Positions 11,748-23,368 of a stretch of 64,000 nt of DNA are shown here, one piece after another; within the stretch, counting starts at the first letter, position 1; each line of letters begins with the position of its first letter. The translations under genes and the position numbers were made by a program. The stretch lies in NCBI GenBank assembly GCA_026686845.1, contig JAIVEN010000009.1, positions 41,441,001 through 41,505,000 on the forward strand, read 5' to 3'. Source of the DNA: Adenanthera pavonina. Taxonomy: Eukaryota > Streptophyta > Magnoliopsida > Fabales > Fabaceae. The notes under the pieces were generated by a model, which ran no database searches, was not told where the DNA came from, and was given only the letters and a program-made list of their open reading frames with translations.

Positions 11748-14700
11748 ATGGCCTTGTGTAGTTTGAGAGTTCTTTCCATTAGAACTCCTCAGTGTAGCTG
11801 CGAATCCAAATTCACAAAACCCATCACTCTCTCTCTCTTCGCAAGAAGGTCCAGTTCTTCTTCTTCGCAAGTGATTATAACATCTTCGATGACTTACGAA
11901 AAGGAGCTCGCCGCTGCAAAGAAAGCAGCCACTCTCGCTGCTTGTCTCTGCCAGGCATTATTCCACTCTCTTCCCCATTCGTTATCTGTGTTCTTCATTC
12001 GAATTAGAACTGGGGATCGATACTTGGGACCCCTCCAAAGAAGAGCAAAATGAAAATTTGGGTGTTTGAAGTTTTAATTTTGAACACAATTCAGAATCTG
12101 AAATCGCTTAATTTAGGTGTTAGTACAGTTTGGTTTCTTAGATTAATTCGAAAGTGGCGATATAATACTAATGGTTACTGATTCTATTTGATATGATACC
12201 TGCTAGTTAGTTAGTGCAAGGATAGGTTAAGAGTGGTACAAACTACAAACTAATATCGCCTATATGGATGGGAGAATGCGGGTAGAACAATCTGAAATCA
12301 ATATATCTATATATATATATATATATGTTGGATGGGATTTTTTTTGTGATGAATCGATTGATGTAATAATAGTATTATAATGAAATTGCTTTAGAATTCT
12401 CTAATTTCTCTCTATCCTTTCTTTGTTCTCTCTATTTCTTTACTTCTCTTCCGTTTCTTAACACTTCTTTTGATGGTTTGTCCAGACAGTGCAAAAGGCT
12501 CTGGTACAATCTGATGTCCATTCAAAATCAGACAAGAGTCCTGTTACTGTGGCCGATTATGGTAAGTTGAAATACTTACCTGGGAACGCTGCTTGATTAT
12601 ATGCATTAATATTGATTTCAAAATGAAATTTTTTCCCTTGTAATCATTTATGGGGCCGAGCTAATTTCTTTTGCAAAATCAAGTTTTAATGTGTCAACCT
12701 AGTAGGAACAGTAATAACTAGGCACAGTGTTTTCCCTTTCTACTGGCTAATATTGATACTTGGACATTGTGGATTACATCTAAGACAAATTGAAGCTGCG
12801 CACTGTGCAATGGTTTGCATTCTCTAGTTATTTTTTAATTACTTTCTACGTCTAATAGTATTAGCTGAAAAATAAGGATCAATAATTTCCATATCACATG
12901 GTACATTGTCTATTGGCTTCTGTTTGTCATATATTTCAGAACAGGTCAGAAAAACAATAATTTAACTTGAAGGTATTTTGTTATCTGATTCCAAGCCTTC
13001 CATAAGAATCAATTACTATTTTGCAATTGGAAGACCTTGTTTCTCATTGTATAATTCTTTGGACCTTCACCTCTTGTACTTAAATTTTGTTGATTGTGAA
13101 TTAAAAATATGTCATTTGGGAGGTAGAATCTAGTCCAGCTATATATTCTCATGTATAAGAACTCTAATTAAAATTCATCAAACAAAAAAACTCTAATTAA
13201 AATTTTTGTTTTTGGTTTCTCGTGCATATTCCCACATCCTTTGAGTGTGGGACTAATCTCACTCAAGTTATTGAAGTTAGCCTTTCCCACAAGAATTATT
13301 AAGCTAGCTCAAACCTTTGACATTGCAGAGGCTCCTCAACTGTCGAGCTCAAACTTACTTGCCACTTGATTCACTCCTTGTGGGTAGTTGATGCATATTT
13401 TTTCTTTTTAGTACTTGCCTTATACCAATTACAGGGCAGGCCACTGAATCCAAGAGGATCTTGTTGCTTGAAATCTAGTGTTTTCTTTCTTGAGAACAAG
13501 GCAGCATTGCAACCCTATAATTTTGTAGCTATATCCAAAGCTGGAAACTCATTATAAAAAATGTTCGTATATTGTTATTAGATCTAGTATCCTGATGATT
13601 TGTCTTAGCAATCTCCAGTGGTTGATGGTGTTGCTGTTTGGAGCGCACATCCATTGTTTGATGATCTACAATGCATAAATTGAATGGCTAATTTGGAGCT
13701 TTTGGGCTTGCCTGATAAAGATGTTGAAAAGCCATCCACTTGAACTGCTGTTGCCTTCTGTACACCATGAAGTTACTGTTATTTTTAATTTGGAACTCTA
13801 CCGATTTGTGTGCTTTCCTCTGTCATTTAATGTTTTGATTCACCAAATCATCGGTGATTTTCTTCAGATGATAATTTATGACTGTTGTATAAATATAAAA
13901 AAGTTAAAGGACATAATGTGTTGTTGAACCAATGAAGTCTGAAAATTTATTTCTCTATAGTTTAACAAGCCAGTCCCTTTGTGTCTAAATCAGTGGATGT
14001 TTCATTTTGCAACATAGCTTATGTTGAATAATTATATACCTGATGACATTTTGCAACATAGCTTGTGTTGAATAATTATATACCTGATGAACTTGTGTTT
14101 CATTATCCATGTGGTTCATCTTGTAAAGAGAAAGCTACGTACAACTTTTGTAGCAGTTTGCCATTTTGTTTGCTGTTAGTTGTTACACTCATTTATTGAA
14201 GTTTAGCAAATTGCAAATTTACTTAGTATTACTAAGTGTTGATTATACATGGTTTCCAGGTTCACAAGCCTTGGTTAGCTATGTGCTTGAGAGGGAACTT
14301 CCTTCTGAACCATTTTCATTGGTAGCTGAGGAGGTGAATTTGTAATCTCTACTTGAACATGCAGAATCATCTTTTTCTATGCTTGAATGTAAAATTCAGT
14401 TTTAAAACTCTAGGATTCAAGGGATCTGCGTGAGGAGAGTGGTCAAGAAACATTAAAGCGCATTACTGAACTTGTGAATGATACTCTAGCTAGTGAAGGT
14501 TTAGATGGTTTTTCTACTTTAACAGCAGAAGATGTTATTAGAGCCATTGACAGTGGCAAATCTGAAGGAGGTTCTAGTGGTCGACACTGGGTTTTGGACC
14601 CCATAGATGGCACTAAAGGGTATGTATCATCAAAACTAAAGCTAGAAAATAATGTCTTTGGCATGTCTACCTTTCTTTAGTTCCTCTTTCTGACAAGTGA

Positions 14701-16897
14701 TAATCTTGTACAATGAAGCGGTTTTTATTTTTAGTATTATCATAGACATGCAGCTTTTGTCCAGTGCAATTAATCTAGATAATGCATGAAGGTTTCATTA
14801 ATTGTTCAATATCTCTCTTGGGACTAGAAAGACATGAACAATGATGGAGCTTCATATTTGTTTGCCATTATTTATATTCACACAAATATAATTCTGAGGA
14901 CGAACTTAATTTTTAGAGGCATGACCTATTACTAGGCATTATGAAATCAACAATGGAGATTGCTTATAAGACTTTGGGATTCTGGAAAATATAAACTTCA
15001 AGTATTGTTTAAAAAAGGCTTTTTATCTATCTTTAATGGAATTGCTATACTTGGATTAAAAAACGTACTGCACTTTCATTAATTCCTTTGCATATTTAAG
15101 TAAATTAAACAATTTATGAAATAGTTCCCTTTCTTCATTAGTTTCATTCCTAGTTTGTGATTGATAAGTTTAAATCTTTTCATTTTATTTGCATGGTTGC
15201 TGTTCTGTTATTGTGCTTATAACCACCAAGTAGCTCATACTTTTATGATGGCATTATAGGTTTCTTAGAGGAGACCAATATGCTATAGCATTAGCTTTGT
15301 TGCATGAAGGGAAAGTTGTATTAGGAGTTTTGGCTTGTCCAAATCTTCCACTGACATCCATTGGCAGTAACCAGAAGCATTCTGGTAATGAAGTTGGTTG
15401 TCTTTTCTTTGCAACAGCTGGTGAAGGTGCATATATGCAGAATCTGGATGGTTCTTCAAAAACTAGGGTTCGTACTTATAGAATGTGGTCTTGTTTATTT
15501 GATACTATTGATAATGTCCTTGATTATTGTGCTAAGGTTAATTATCTTGCTATCATCATCCAGGTGCATGTCAGTGCAACTGAGAATCCAGAAGAAGCAT
15601 CATTTTTTGAATCTTTCGAAGCAGCACACTCCTCTCATGACCTGTCTAGTTCAATTGTGGAAGTAATGTTATTCATACAACAGACCATATCCTTCTTTTG
15701 GTTTTGTTTTTTCTTTCTTTTTCTAGCTGTTATCTGCTGACATTCCTACAATGCTATGACTAATTCATGAACAGAAACTCGGCGTCAAGGTGCCACCAGT
15801 TAGAATTGACAGCCAAGCAAAATATGGAGCACTGTCAAGAGGAGATGGGACCATTTATTTGCGTTTTCCTCACAAGGGATACCGTGAAAAAATATGGGAT
15901 CATGCTGCTGGCAGCATCGTTGTGACTGGTGTGTAAATTTTGTAATCCTTTTCTTTCATCTCATAGTCTATAGTGTGAGCAAGAACATGCTCTCCATATT
16001 TTTCCTGGAAGGTAGAAATTTGAGCTGTTGGCCCAAATTCAATGTGATATTTAGTAGGTTGTATTTGACATTAGCTTACATATCAAAAATTTAAATGTAG
16101 TTTGTTTTCTTCTTCTTCTTCTTTTTTTTTTCTTTTTTTTATCATTCTATGATGTTACTGCTGTAGAGTGTGATGCCAAGGAACACTAGTTGTGAAGTTG
16201 AGGCTAATTATATACCTCTTATACAAATTCTATTACATGTTCTTTAATTTAACATCTTCCCTTCGTCTTTTTCTCTTGGTCATGCATCAAAATTCTTGAT
16301 TTCATATTCCAGATTATTTATATGTAAAATATCATGCTTGCTGTCTACTCTCACTAAAAGAAACTTTCAGCAAGCCTTCAATCATGCCATCAATCTGCCT
16401 TAAAAGTAAAATTGCGGCCCTTGAAATCCATTTGTTGCTGCATTCAGTTTCTTTAAGATGTTCTTAAAAGACTAAGTCCTAAAATAATTGAAATTATTTA
16501 ACATTTAGGCTTCAAAAAATGAGACTCATTGGCTATTAACTCTTTTGGCATCTTCAGATTACTTTACAAAAGAATTCATATGCATCGAGTTTGTTTTATT
16601 CATGTGCTAACTTGAGCACTTACAAATGGTTAGAGACTAAATTGTTAGTTTAGTCTATTTAAGAGGTTTGATGGTTGATACTGTATATTTTCTTTCTTGT
16701 ATATGTGACTATGTGACAATTTAACATGTGCAGAAGCTGGAGGTATTGTCACGGATGCTGCAGGGAACCCTTTGGACTTTTCAAAAGGAAGGTTTCTTGA
16801 TGTAGCTTCTGGCATTATTGTCACAAACCAGGAACTGATGCCCCAGCTTCTCAGAGCAGTTAAAGAATCTCTCAATGAGAAAGCCGCATCCCTGTAA
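11748..16897 (+). CDS. SAL1: SAL1/HAL2-type 3'(2'),5'-bisphosphate nucleotidase
   Basis: Eight exons: 11748-11954, 12486-12561, 14260-14333, 14414-14619, 15260-15467, 15564-15662, 15775-15928, 16734-16897. Together they give 1188 nt, 395 residues, with all phases consistent. The enzyme removes the 3' phosphate from PAP (and can act on inositol phosphates); in plants it controls PAP retrograde signalling and sulfur metabolism. Metal-binding motifs of the Li+-sensitive phosphatase superfamily are present: D in VTVADYG, EED at 118-120, DPIDGT at 181-186 and WDHAAG from 331. Residues 1-47 are Ser/Arg-rich with few acidic residues, like a chloroplast or mitochondrial transit peptide. An in-frame ATG at 11889 (MTYEKELAAAK) matches the cytosolic-type start of the family. 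Intron 1 must use CAG|GC as donor. Paralogue assignment within the family is uncertain. Confidence 0.94.
14003..14090 (+). repeat. 44-bp tandem duplication in SAL1 intron 2
   Basis: Two adjacent 44-bp copies start CATTTTGCAACATAGC at 14003 and 14047 and differ at about one base. This is a recent local duplication inside the long second intron. Confidence 0.85.
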
Positions 16898-17866
16898 TTT
16901 CCATCTAAAATGAATGATTCTGAAACTGAGCTTGCTGGCTTTGTTTTCATATCCACTCTTGTTAATTCTTTTTGTTTATTCTTCTGCTCCTGTGTAAGAT
17001 TGTTGTGAAGCTAAAAATTAGAATGCTTTGATATAGCCACCCTCCAACATGGTGATATCTAGTGCCTTAAGGCATTCTAAGTGTCAATAAGTAAATTAGA
17101 TACTTATGTGCCAACAAGAGGCATACGAAGATGAGGATGTACTGAACCATTCTTGAACTATTGGCATTCAATATTTTACCAAGTGCAACATATAATTGAA
17201 GTAGATGTGAATCTTGTACTTTGCATAGAGTCCAAAATAAGGTGTTTGTGAAAAGAGTCATAATGTTCATGGTTTATGAATAGTATAGTATCTTAAAGAA
17301 TTTTTTTATACATATATTGATGATGAATGAATATTGCTTCTCAGGGACAAGTTTGTTTACTAAAAAATTGTCTCTTCTTTATTAGCATAATTGTTCTATT
17401 ACATCCATGTCAAATTCGTTTTTACCCAGCGCGAGGATAATTTACTAGCTATCATGTGAAACATGTTGATTCTGTTGGATTTTATTCCTCTATTGTCCAT
17501 CATCAACCTCTCAAAACAGATATCATAAGCAAGGCAATGGCATGGTTCAAGTAATAAAAAAATAAACAATGAATGAATTGTGAGTCTATTTGATTAGATT
17601 ATAAAAGTGTTGTGATGACATGACATAGTCTATTTTGTGAACCATTCAACAAATTAAAAGTCAATATCTAATGTAACTATTTACGTGCCTCCTGGAATGG
17701 TGGGGCCTATATACTCAATTCCATAACTTGCTAATATAAAGCATTGACAACTGAATAATTTAACGTTAAGGAGCTGTTGCAATTATCAAGACAATCACAA
17801 AAAAGAGGACAGAAAGTAGATGCAATAGTAGAATAAATTGGCCTAATTTCTCCCAGTTTGACTTTT

Positions 17867-17913
<47 letters not shown>

Positions 17914-19077
17914 TGTAGAAATACCTCTTAATTTATTCTCTACAAAAAAGTCAACTTCTAACGAAACATTAAACTTTAATTTTGTTCTATGACAACAAAA
18001 TTAGTTGAATAACAGCATGTTTTGAAAGAAATACATTAAGTAAAAAGTTGATTTCATTGATACAAAAAAATTGAAAGAGTCAAGTATAATCTTTTTATAA
18101 AGCAAAAATATCAGGTCAGTTAAGTTACTCTTTTACCTGTTTATTATAAGATTCTTCAATAAAACTACATACGTAGTTACACCCTTGTTAAGGGTAGAAG
18201 AGTATCGTAGTTACATCTTAAGACAAAATTAAAAAAAAAAAACCAAAGAACCACAAACTAAGATTTAGGATCCTAATATCTAAACACCGACATCTAAAGA
18301 TCTACGACTAGAAACCACAGACAAAAAAGACAAGTAAAAACAAAAAAAATGTAGGTCCTGACCATACAGTACAAAGAAAATAACAAACTAGACAAAAAAA
18401 ATTGACTGCTTCTTTCTAATTCTGGGGAGATCCATCCTGCAAATTTTGAAGCATCATTTAACTATACTTGGTAGCATATTTAAGTCCCAAAAAAATTCAT
18501 ATCTTCCTCTTTCACCCGCTCTTGCCAGTGGTTTGCTGGTTGGTTTCCTTCCTTGTATTAGTGTTGGATCGTAAAAGCTTTTCCTTCTAACTGCCAAAAG
18601 AAAAAAGAAAACAGCTTTTGCAGCTTTTCCCAGCATTCCTATAGTTTCCACATCCCACATTCTCCTTAGGTGGATAACACAGTAATTGCCAAATCACATT
18701 CTATTTCCACATTGTTGATGCTCAAAGATTGACAAAGAGATATACCATTTATCAGCGTCCTTAATTTAGCACTGTTGTTGGTACCTTTAGGTTGGTTTCA
18801 TCCAAAGTACTAGTCCTTCATCCTTTTTTGAATGAGAAACTAGATGTGACTCCTGTCCTTTGTGCGGAGTCCAGAAAAAATGATTGTAGGAGAAGTCTCA
18901 TTATTTACTACTTGTAAAGAGTATGGCTTCCTAAAGCTTTTAATATATATGTATTGACTATTGATATATTGATTAGAGGGATATCTAGCTCCTATAAGCA
19001 AGTTATATTTTCTTTTGTCCTATGTTGCACTTTACCAATTCTTGTGAATAACTTACTATGTAATAGAAGCCATACTT
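16898..19077. other. Intergenic region downstream of SAL1
   Basis: No gene is supported. It holds the probable SAL1 3' UTR and a GT microsatellite at 17868-17907. A stretch at about 18420-18930 has some minus-strand open frame but no family I recognise. Confidence 0.5.
17868..17907 (+). repeat. (GT)n microsatellite, about 20 units
   Basis: An uninterrupted GT dinucleotide run of about 40 bp. It is likely to vary in length between individuals. Confidence 0.95.
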
Positions 19078-20137
19078 CTTATGATAGAGTACCAAGAGAT
19101 GTGTTGTGGAAAGTAATGGAGAAAAAATGTGTTCATGTGGCTTATATTCGAGCTATAAAGGATATGTATGAGAGGGCAACAATAAGTGTGAGAACTCCTA
19201 GAGGTTAGACAAAAGAACTTTCCAATAAGGATGGGTTTACATCAATGATCTTCCTTGAGTTTATATTTGTTTCATTTGGTTCTGGATGTTCTAACAGAAC
19301 ATATATAGGAGGAAATTCCTAAGTGTATGTTTTTTGCGGATGATATAGTCTTAATTGAGAACTCAAGAGAAGAGATCAACTTTAAACTTAAATTACGGAG
19401 ACATACTTTGGAATTAAAAGGTTTCCGCTTGAGTAGAAGTAAAACAGAATATATGCATTGCAAATTTAATAAGAAACCAGTTAGAAATGATTGAAAGGTA
19501 AAAATTGAAGAGTAAACCATTTCAGAAGTGTCAAAATTCAAATATTTGGGATCAATTTTATAGAGTGATGGTGAAATTGATGGGGATGTTATGCATAGAA
19601 TACAAGTTGGGTGGTTAAAATGGAGAAAAATTTTAGGAGTTATTTGTGACCGTAAGGTACCTACTAAGCTTAAAGAGAAATTTTATCAAACTGCTATAAG
19701 GCCAGCGATGCTATATAGCAGTGAATATTGGGCTTGAAAAGGTAACAAGAGCATAAGATGGGAATAACAGAGATGAGAATGTTGAGATGGATATATGGTC
19801 ATAAAGAATAGATAAGATATGAAATGATTGTATATGAGGGAAAATCAGAGTAGCACCTATCGAGGAGAAAATAGTGGAAAATTGTTTAAGGTGGTTTAGA
19901 CACGTACAAAGAAGAGGACAAAAGGAGCCAATAAGGAGAGTTGATCAAATAGCTTGGAACCCTATTAAAAGGCATAGAGAAAGACAAAAAAAAACACTAA
20001 GAAAAGTTATAAGGTGTGACCTCTTGATAAATGATTTATCTGAAGAGATGGTATTTGATAGAGTCCATTGGCATCGTATGATCCATGTTGTCGACACCAC
20101 TTAGTGGGATAACACTAATGTTGTTATTGTTGTTGTA
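19078..20137 (+). mobile_element. 5'-truncated RTE-type LINE fragment
   Basis: A broken reverse transcriptase reads YDRVPRDVLWKVMEKK, YIRAIKDMYERATISVRTP, then FFADDIVLIE, KTEYMHCKFNKK, KEKFYQTAIRPAMLY, MRMLRWIYGH, NCLRWFRHVQRR and a C-terminal RVHWHRMIHVV. This order and wording are typical of RTE-clade elements in plants. Stops and shifts interrupt it (for example after RTPRG and after EYWA). It ends with a TTGTTATTGTTGTTG tail rather than poly(A), also typical of RTE. Upstream domains are missing, consistent with 5' truncation. Confidence 0.85.
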
Positions 20138-20872
20138 ATTGAAGTCCATACCCCATCAAAGAAGTTTATTAACATAATGCCTTTATTATAGAAACTGATT
20201 GGTCATTTGTTGAGAACTTTGCGAAAGTTTTCTTGAAAAAATAATAGCATTAAAGAATACATGTGTTGGCATTACAACTAAGGAAGCTCTAGAAATTTCA
20301 TACACTGAATACTCTATTGATTTCGAGGATACTTTCTTTGTTTTCTTTTTCAATTTGACTTACTTGAAAGCAATGTTCAATGCTAATTTTCAGAGACTCC
20401 TTTGAATATGAGATTCCAAAGCAAGTTTATATCATTCTGAAAACTTTGAAAATCATTTCATTTTCTAGAAAACGGAATAAGTTGAGTCCATAGCACCAGG
20501 TCAAGAGTTCATTCTGAAAATAGAGACAGAAAATACATAAAACAAAAATAGACAGTTGAAAGATTGCAAAATGTCCAAACAGATATTATACTGTAATGAA
20601 GTGACACAAGATGCAAAGATAGAGTAGACAAGAAATAAGGCTTTAGAGTATTCCAAAGCATTTTCGTTTCATAGCAATAAAATTCACTACTGTACATGAT
20701 AAAATATAACTAAGTGCAGAAAATACCTGGATTAGTCAAAGTTCAAAGTAACTACCGGATACAGGATGGTTCAATCCAAAAAAGAAAGTAAAGAAAATAT
20801 GACCCTATTAAATAATCATGACCTCACAGTTCCATCTCACATACCCAGAACTCATTTAGATGCCAAGACTCC
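20138..20872. other. Intergenic, downstream of PPR gene
   Basis: AT-rich, with no gene seen. The right part probably contains the 3' UTR of the minus-strand PPR gene. Confidence 0.5.
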
Positions 20873-23368
20873 TCAAATTGCCTTACTCGACATGAGAGGC
20901 TTAGGAGGGGACAATGATCTAACTTCAGGTGCAGAACTGGGGAAAAGTATGTTCAGCTTGTGCATCAGGATATCAGCCCTTGATGGAATCTCGTTCAGAA
21001 GAAACTGCTGAACAATCGGTTTCTTAAACCACTCCATGACTGAATCTCCCGGGGCTCTCAGAACCACTTTACTGACCTCAAATGGAGACTCTACAGAGCT
21101 CAACATCTGTGCTATCACGATCTTCAAAGTTGGTCCTGTCACTAATTTTATACGTCTGGGGATAATACCATAATATAGCATGCGCTTTCTGAACCTATGA
21201 AGAGTGTGCACCACGGCTATAAGAGCGGCACCAACTGACAAGTTTCTAACATCAAGGGACCAAGCAATGTGCTGATCAAAAACTATAGCCTTAGGGAAAA
21301 GTTTATTCTCATAAGAAACCTTCCAAACACATCGAGCTCGATTTATCTGCCCCATGAGAACAAGGTAATTGAGAAGAACATTGACAAAGTACCTTGTAGC
21401 ACCTTCCTCCAATTCATAATCAATACCTTGAAAGAATTCCCTGACAAAAGATAACACTGGCTGTTTCCTTTGTTCAGGGCCTGTGAAGAGTCCACACATA
21501 AAAGCATGCGCCTTATGTTTTGTAGCACTGAGGATAGACATCAAATGCCGCTCACTCTGCTCTTCTTGACACCTTACAAGATGGGCTAAAATGGATGTGT
21601 AAAGTATCAAATCAACTTTCGCAGCAGAGTTAACATAAGTTTCAAGAATAGGCTTGGCAGACTCATATAAGCCATTTTTCATGCATGACTCAAACAACTG
21701 TCTAATTATAAAATTATTCGTTCTGATCCCCGATGAACCCATGAAACGCAGCCATCTCAAAGCAAGATCAACTGAACCATCCTTAATATACACCATCAGA
21801 ACATCACTAGCTGTCACATCCACAGAATATCCCATGGCCTTCATCTCAAGTAAGATTTTGGCAGCCACATCTACCAGCTTCTTATTTGCCAGTAGGGTCA
21901 AGAGAGCAGTATATGTGCTTAGGCCTGGCCTCAGACTGGCATCAGTCATAGAATTGTACAGCTTCATAGCGTGATCTACTTGTCCAGATGCCGCATGCAT
22001 TTCTAAGAGACAAGAATATGTAGATGGAGTGGGTAGAAATCCAGCCTTTTCCATATCTGAAAAAGCAGACATAGCAATGTCAAGCTTCCCTGATTTAGCA
22101 TGCACCTCAATGATCATTGTATACAAGCCAAAGTTAGGCCTGAATCCTGCATTCTTCATCTCATCCCAAATCCTAAGAGCAGTTTCTAACTTCCCAGACT
22201 TCACATAAGATTCAATTAAAGAAACGTATACAGTAGGAGGTGGCCTATACCTAAAACCTTGCATCTCCATGTAAACCTTCATTGCACCATCCAATCTCCC
22301 AGCTTTCCCCATTGAATCAACAAGAGAAGCAAAGACATTTAAACCTGGCCGAAAATTTCTCTCTTTCATTTCTTGGAAAAGCTTGAAAGCAGCATCAAGA
22401 CGGCCTGATTTTGCCAAGTTTGGGATCATCAATTCATAAGTTGCACTATCCAATGAGCAATTGGCTGATGCCATGCTCTCATATATCTCAAATGCCTTAT
22501 AAGGCAAGCCCTTATTCAAAAACAGAGTGATGAGGGAATTATATGTCTCAGTATCAATTATACAACCTGTGTCTTTCATTTTCTTAAAGCAACAAAATGA
22601 GACCTCCAACTTCTCAGCTTTAGCCAAGTACTGAATTACCCGATTATAAGCAACAAATGAGGAGACTCTGCTACTGCTGCAATCACTAACCATTTCATCA
22701 AACAATGACTGAATCCCATCAAAATCCCTACGTTGGTTCAGACCATCAAACAGAAGAACATAACATTCATCATTAGGTGAATACCAAGACTGCCGTTTAG
22801 CCCATCTAAACAAGCTTAAACATGCATCACTGTCATTAATAATCTTTAAGGCTTGTGTAATGCGAGTCATGTTCGGTATAAACTGGAGCTTGTCCAATTG
22901 ATTCTCCAACTCTGGCCCCCATTTCCACCTTTTAACAACCTCAACTAATTTTGCCACTGCTACAGTATTTGCGAAGGGCTTCTTAACCTCCCCAATCATC
23001 ACATGGTCATCAAGCCCTGGCTCTACCGACCTTATTCCTTTGCCCTTGTAAATAACATTACCTGACTCATCTAAGTAATCTATCTCCTCAGTCCACTCCC
23101 TAGACCCACTATCACTGTTACTCCCATAACAGTAATTTCTATTAAAACTTGGCAGTCCCACTAGGTTAGAATCTCTAAATGGAGCAGGGTTTCTCCAAAA
23201 GCCATTGTTGTCTAGAACAGAAAAACCGGGAAAAATCAATGGGAATCTCGTTGTGGAGCTGAAAAATTTTAGCTTTTCTGAATTAATGGGGTTAAAGGGA
23301 GAGAAAAAACAAAGGCTTTTGGTGAGTTTATAGAACTTGCCAGAAACCAAATTCCGACGATAAATCAT
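20873..23368 (-). CDS. EMB2217: P-class PPR protein with C-terminal SMR-like domain, mitochondrial (EMB2217-like)
   Basis: This is an uninterrupted 831-residue frame without introns, as in most plant PPR genes. The N-terminus (MIYRRNLVSGKFYKLTKSL) is basic and hydrophobic, like a mitochondrial presequence. PPR repeats run from about residue 200 to 600. Eight consecutive exact 35-residue units can be read from 239 to 518, for example those starting VAYNRVIQYL, ETYNSLITLF, ATYELMIPNL and TVYVSLIESY. After about 690 comes an SMR-like region (LDVRNLSVGAALIAVVHTLH, residues 705-724). There is no PLS or DYW editing domain. PPR proteins bind organellar RNA in sequence-specific fashion. Overall architecture, length and C-terminal sequence resemble Arabidopsis At1g79490 (EMB2217), needed for embryo development; orthology is inferred from memory of the family. 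Confidence 0.93.
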   Translation of the reverse strand: MIYRRNLVSGKFYKLTKSLCFFSPFNPINSEKLKFFSSTTRFPLIFPGFSVLDNNGFWRNPAPFRDSNLVGLPSFNRNYCYGSNSDSGSREWTEEIDYLDESGNVIYKGKGIRSVEPGLDDHVMIGEVKKPFANTVAVAKLVEVVKRWKWGPELENQLDKLQFIPNMTRITQALKIINDSDACLSLFRWAKRQSWYSPNDECYVLLFDGLNQRRDFDGIQSLFDEMVSDCSSSRVSSFVAYNRVIQYLAKAEKLEVSFCCFKKMKDTGCIIDTETYNSLITLFLNKGLPYKAFEIYESMASANCSLDSATYELMIPNLAKSGRLDAAFKLFQEMKERNFRPGLNVFASLVDSMGKAGRLDGAMKVYMEMQGFRYRPPPTVYVSLIESYVKSGKLETALRIWDEMKNAGFRPNFGLYTMIIEVHAKSGKLDIAMSAFSDMEKAGFLPTPSTYSCLLEMHAASGQVDHAMKLYNSMTDASLRPGLSTYTALLTLLANKKLVDVAAKILLEMKAMGYSVDVTASDVLMVYIKDGSVDLALRWLRFMGSSGIRTNNFIIRQLFESCMKNGLYESAKPILETYVNSAAKVDLILYTSILAHLVRCQEEQSERHLMSILSATKHKAHAFMCGLFTGPEQRKQPVLSFVREFFQGIDYELEEGATRYFVNVLLNYLVLMGQINRARCVWKVSYENKLFPKAIVFDQHIAWSLDVRNLSVGAALIAVVHTLHRFRKRMLYYGIIPRRIKLVTGPTLKIVIAQMLSSVESPFEVSKVVLRAPGDSVMEWFKKPIVQQFLLNEIPSRADILMHKLNILFPSSAPEVRSLSPPKPLMSSKAI

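Noticed and set aside
11748..12053. Reading exon 1 of SAL1 on to a stop as a 101-residue protein
   Set aside because: The residues after LCQ have no family match, while joining to 12486 restores the SAL1 sequence exactly.
15361..15666. Alternative plus-strand frame of 101 codons
   Set aside because: Overlaps SAL1 exons 5 and 6 in another frame and reads across an intron.
21654..21974. Plus-strand frame of 106 codons
   Set aside because: Antisense of the PPR gene, whose repeats are unambiguous.
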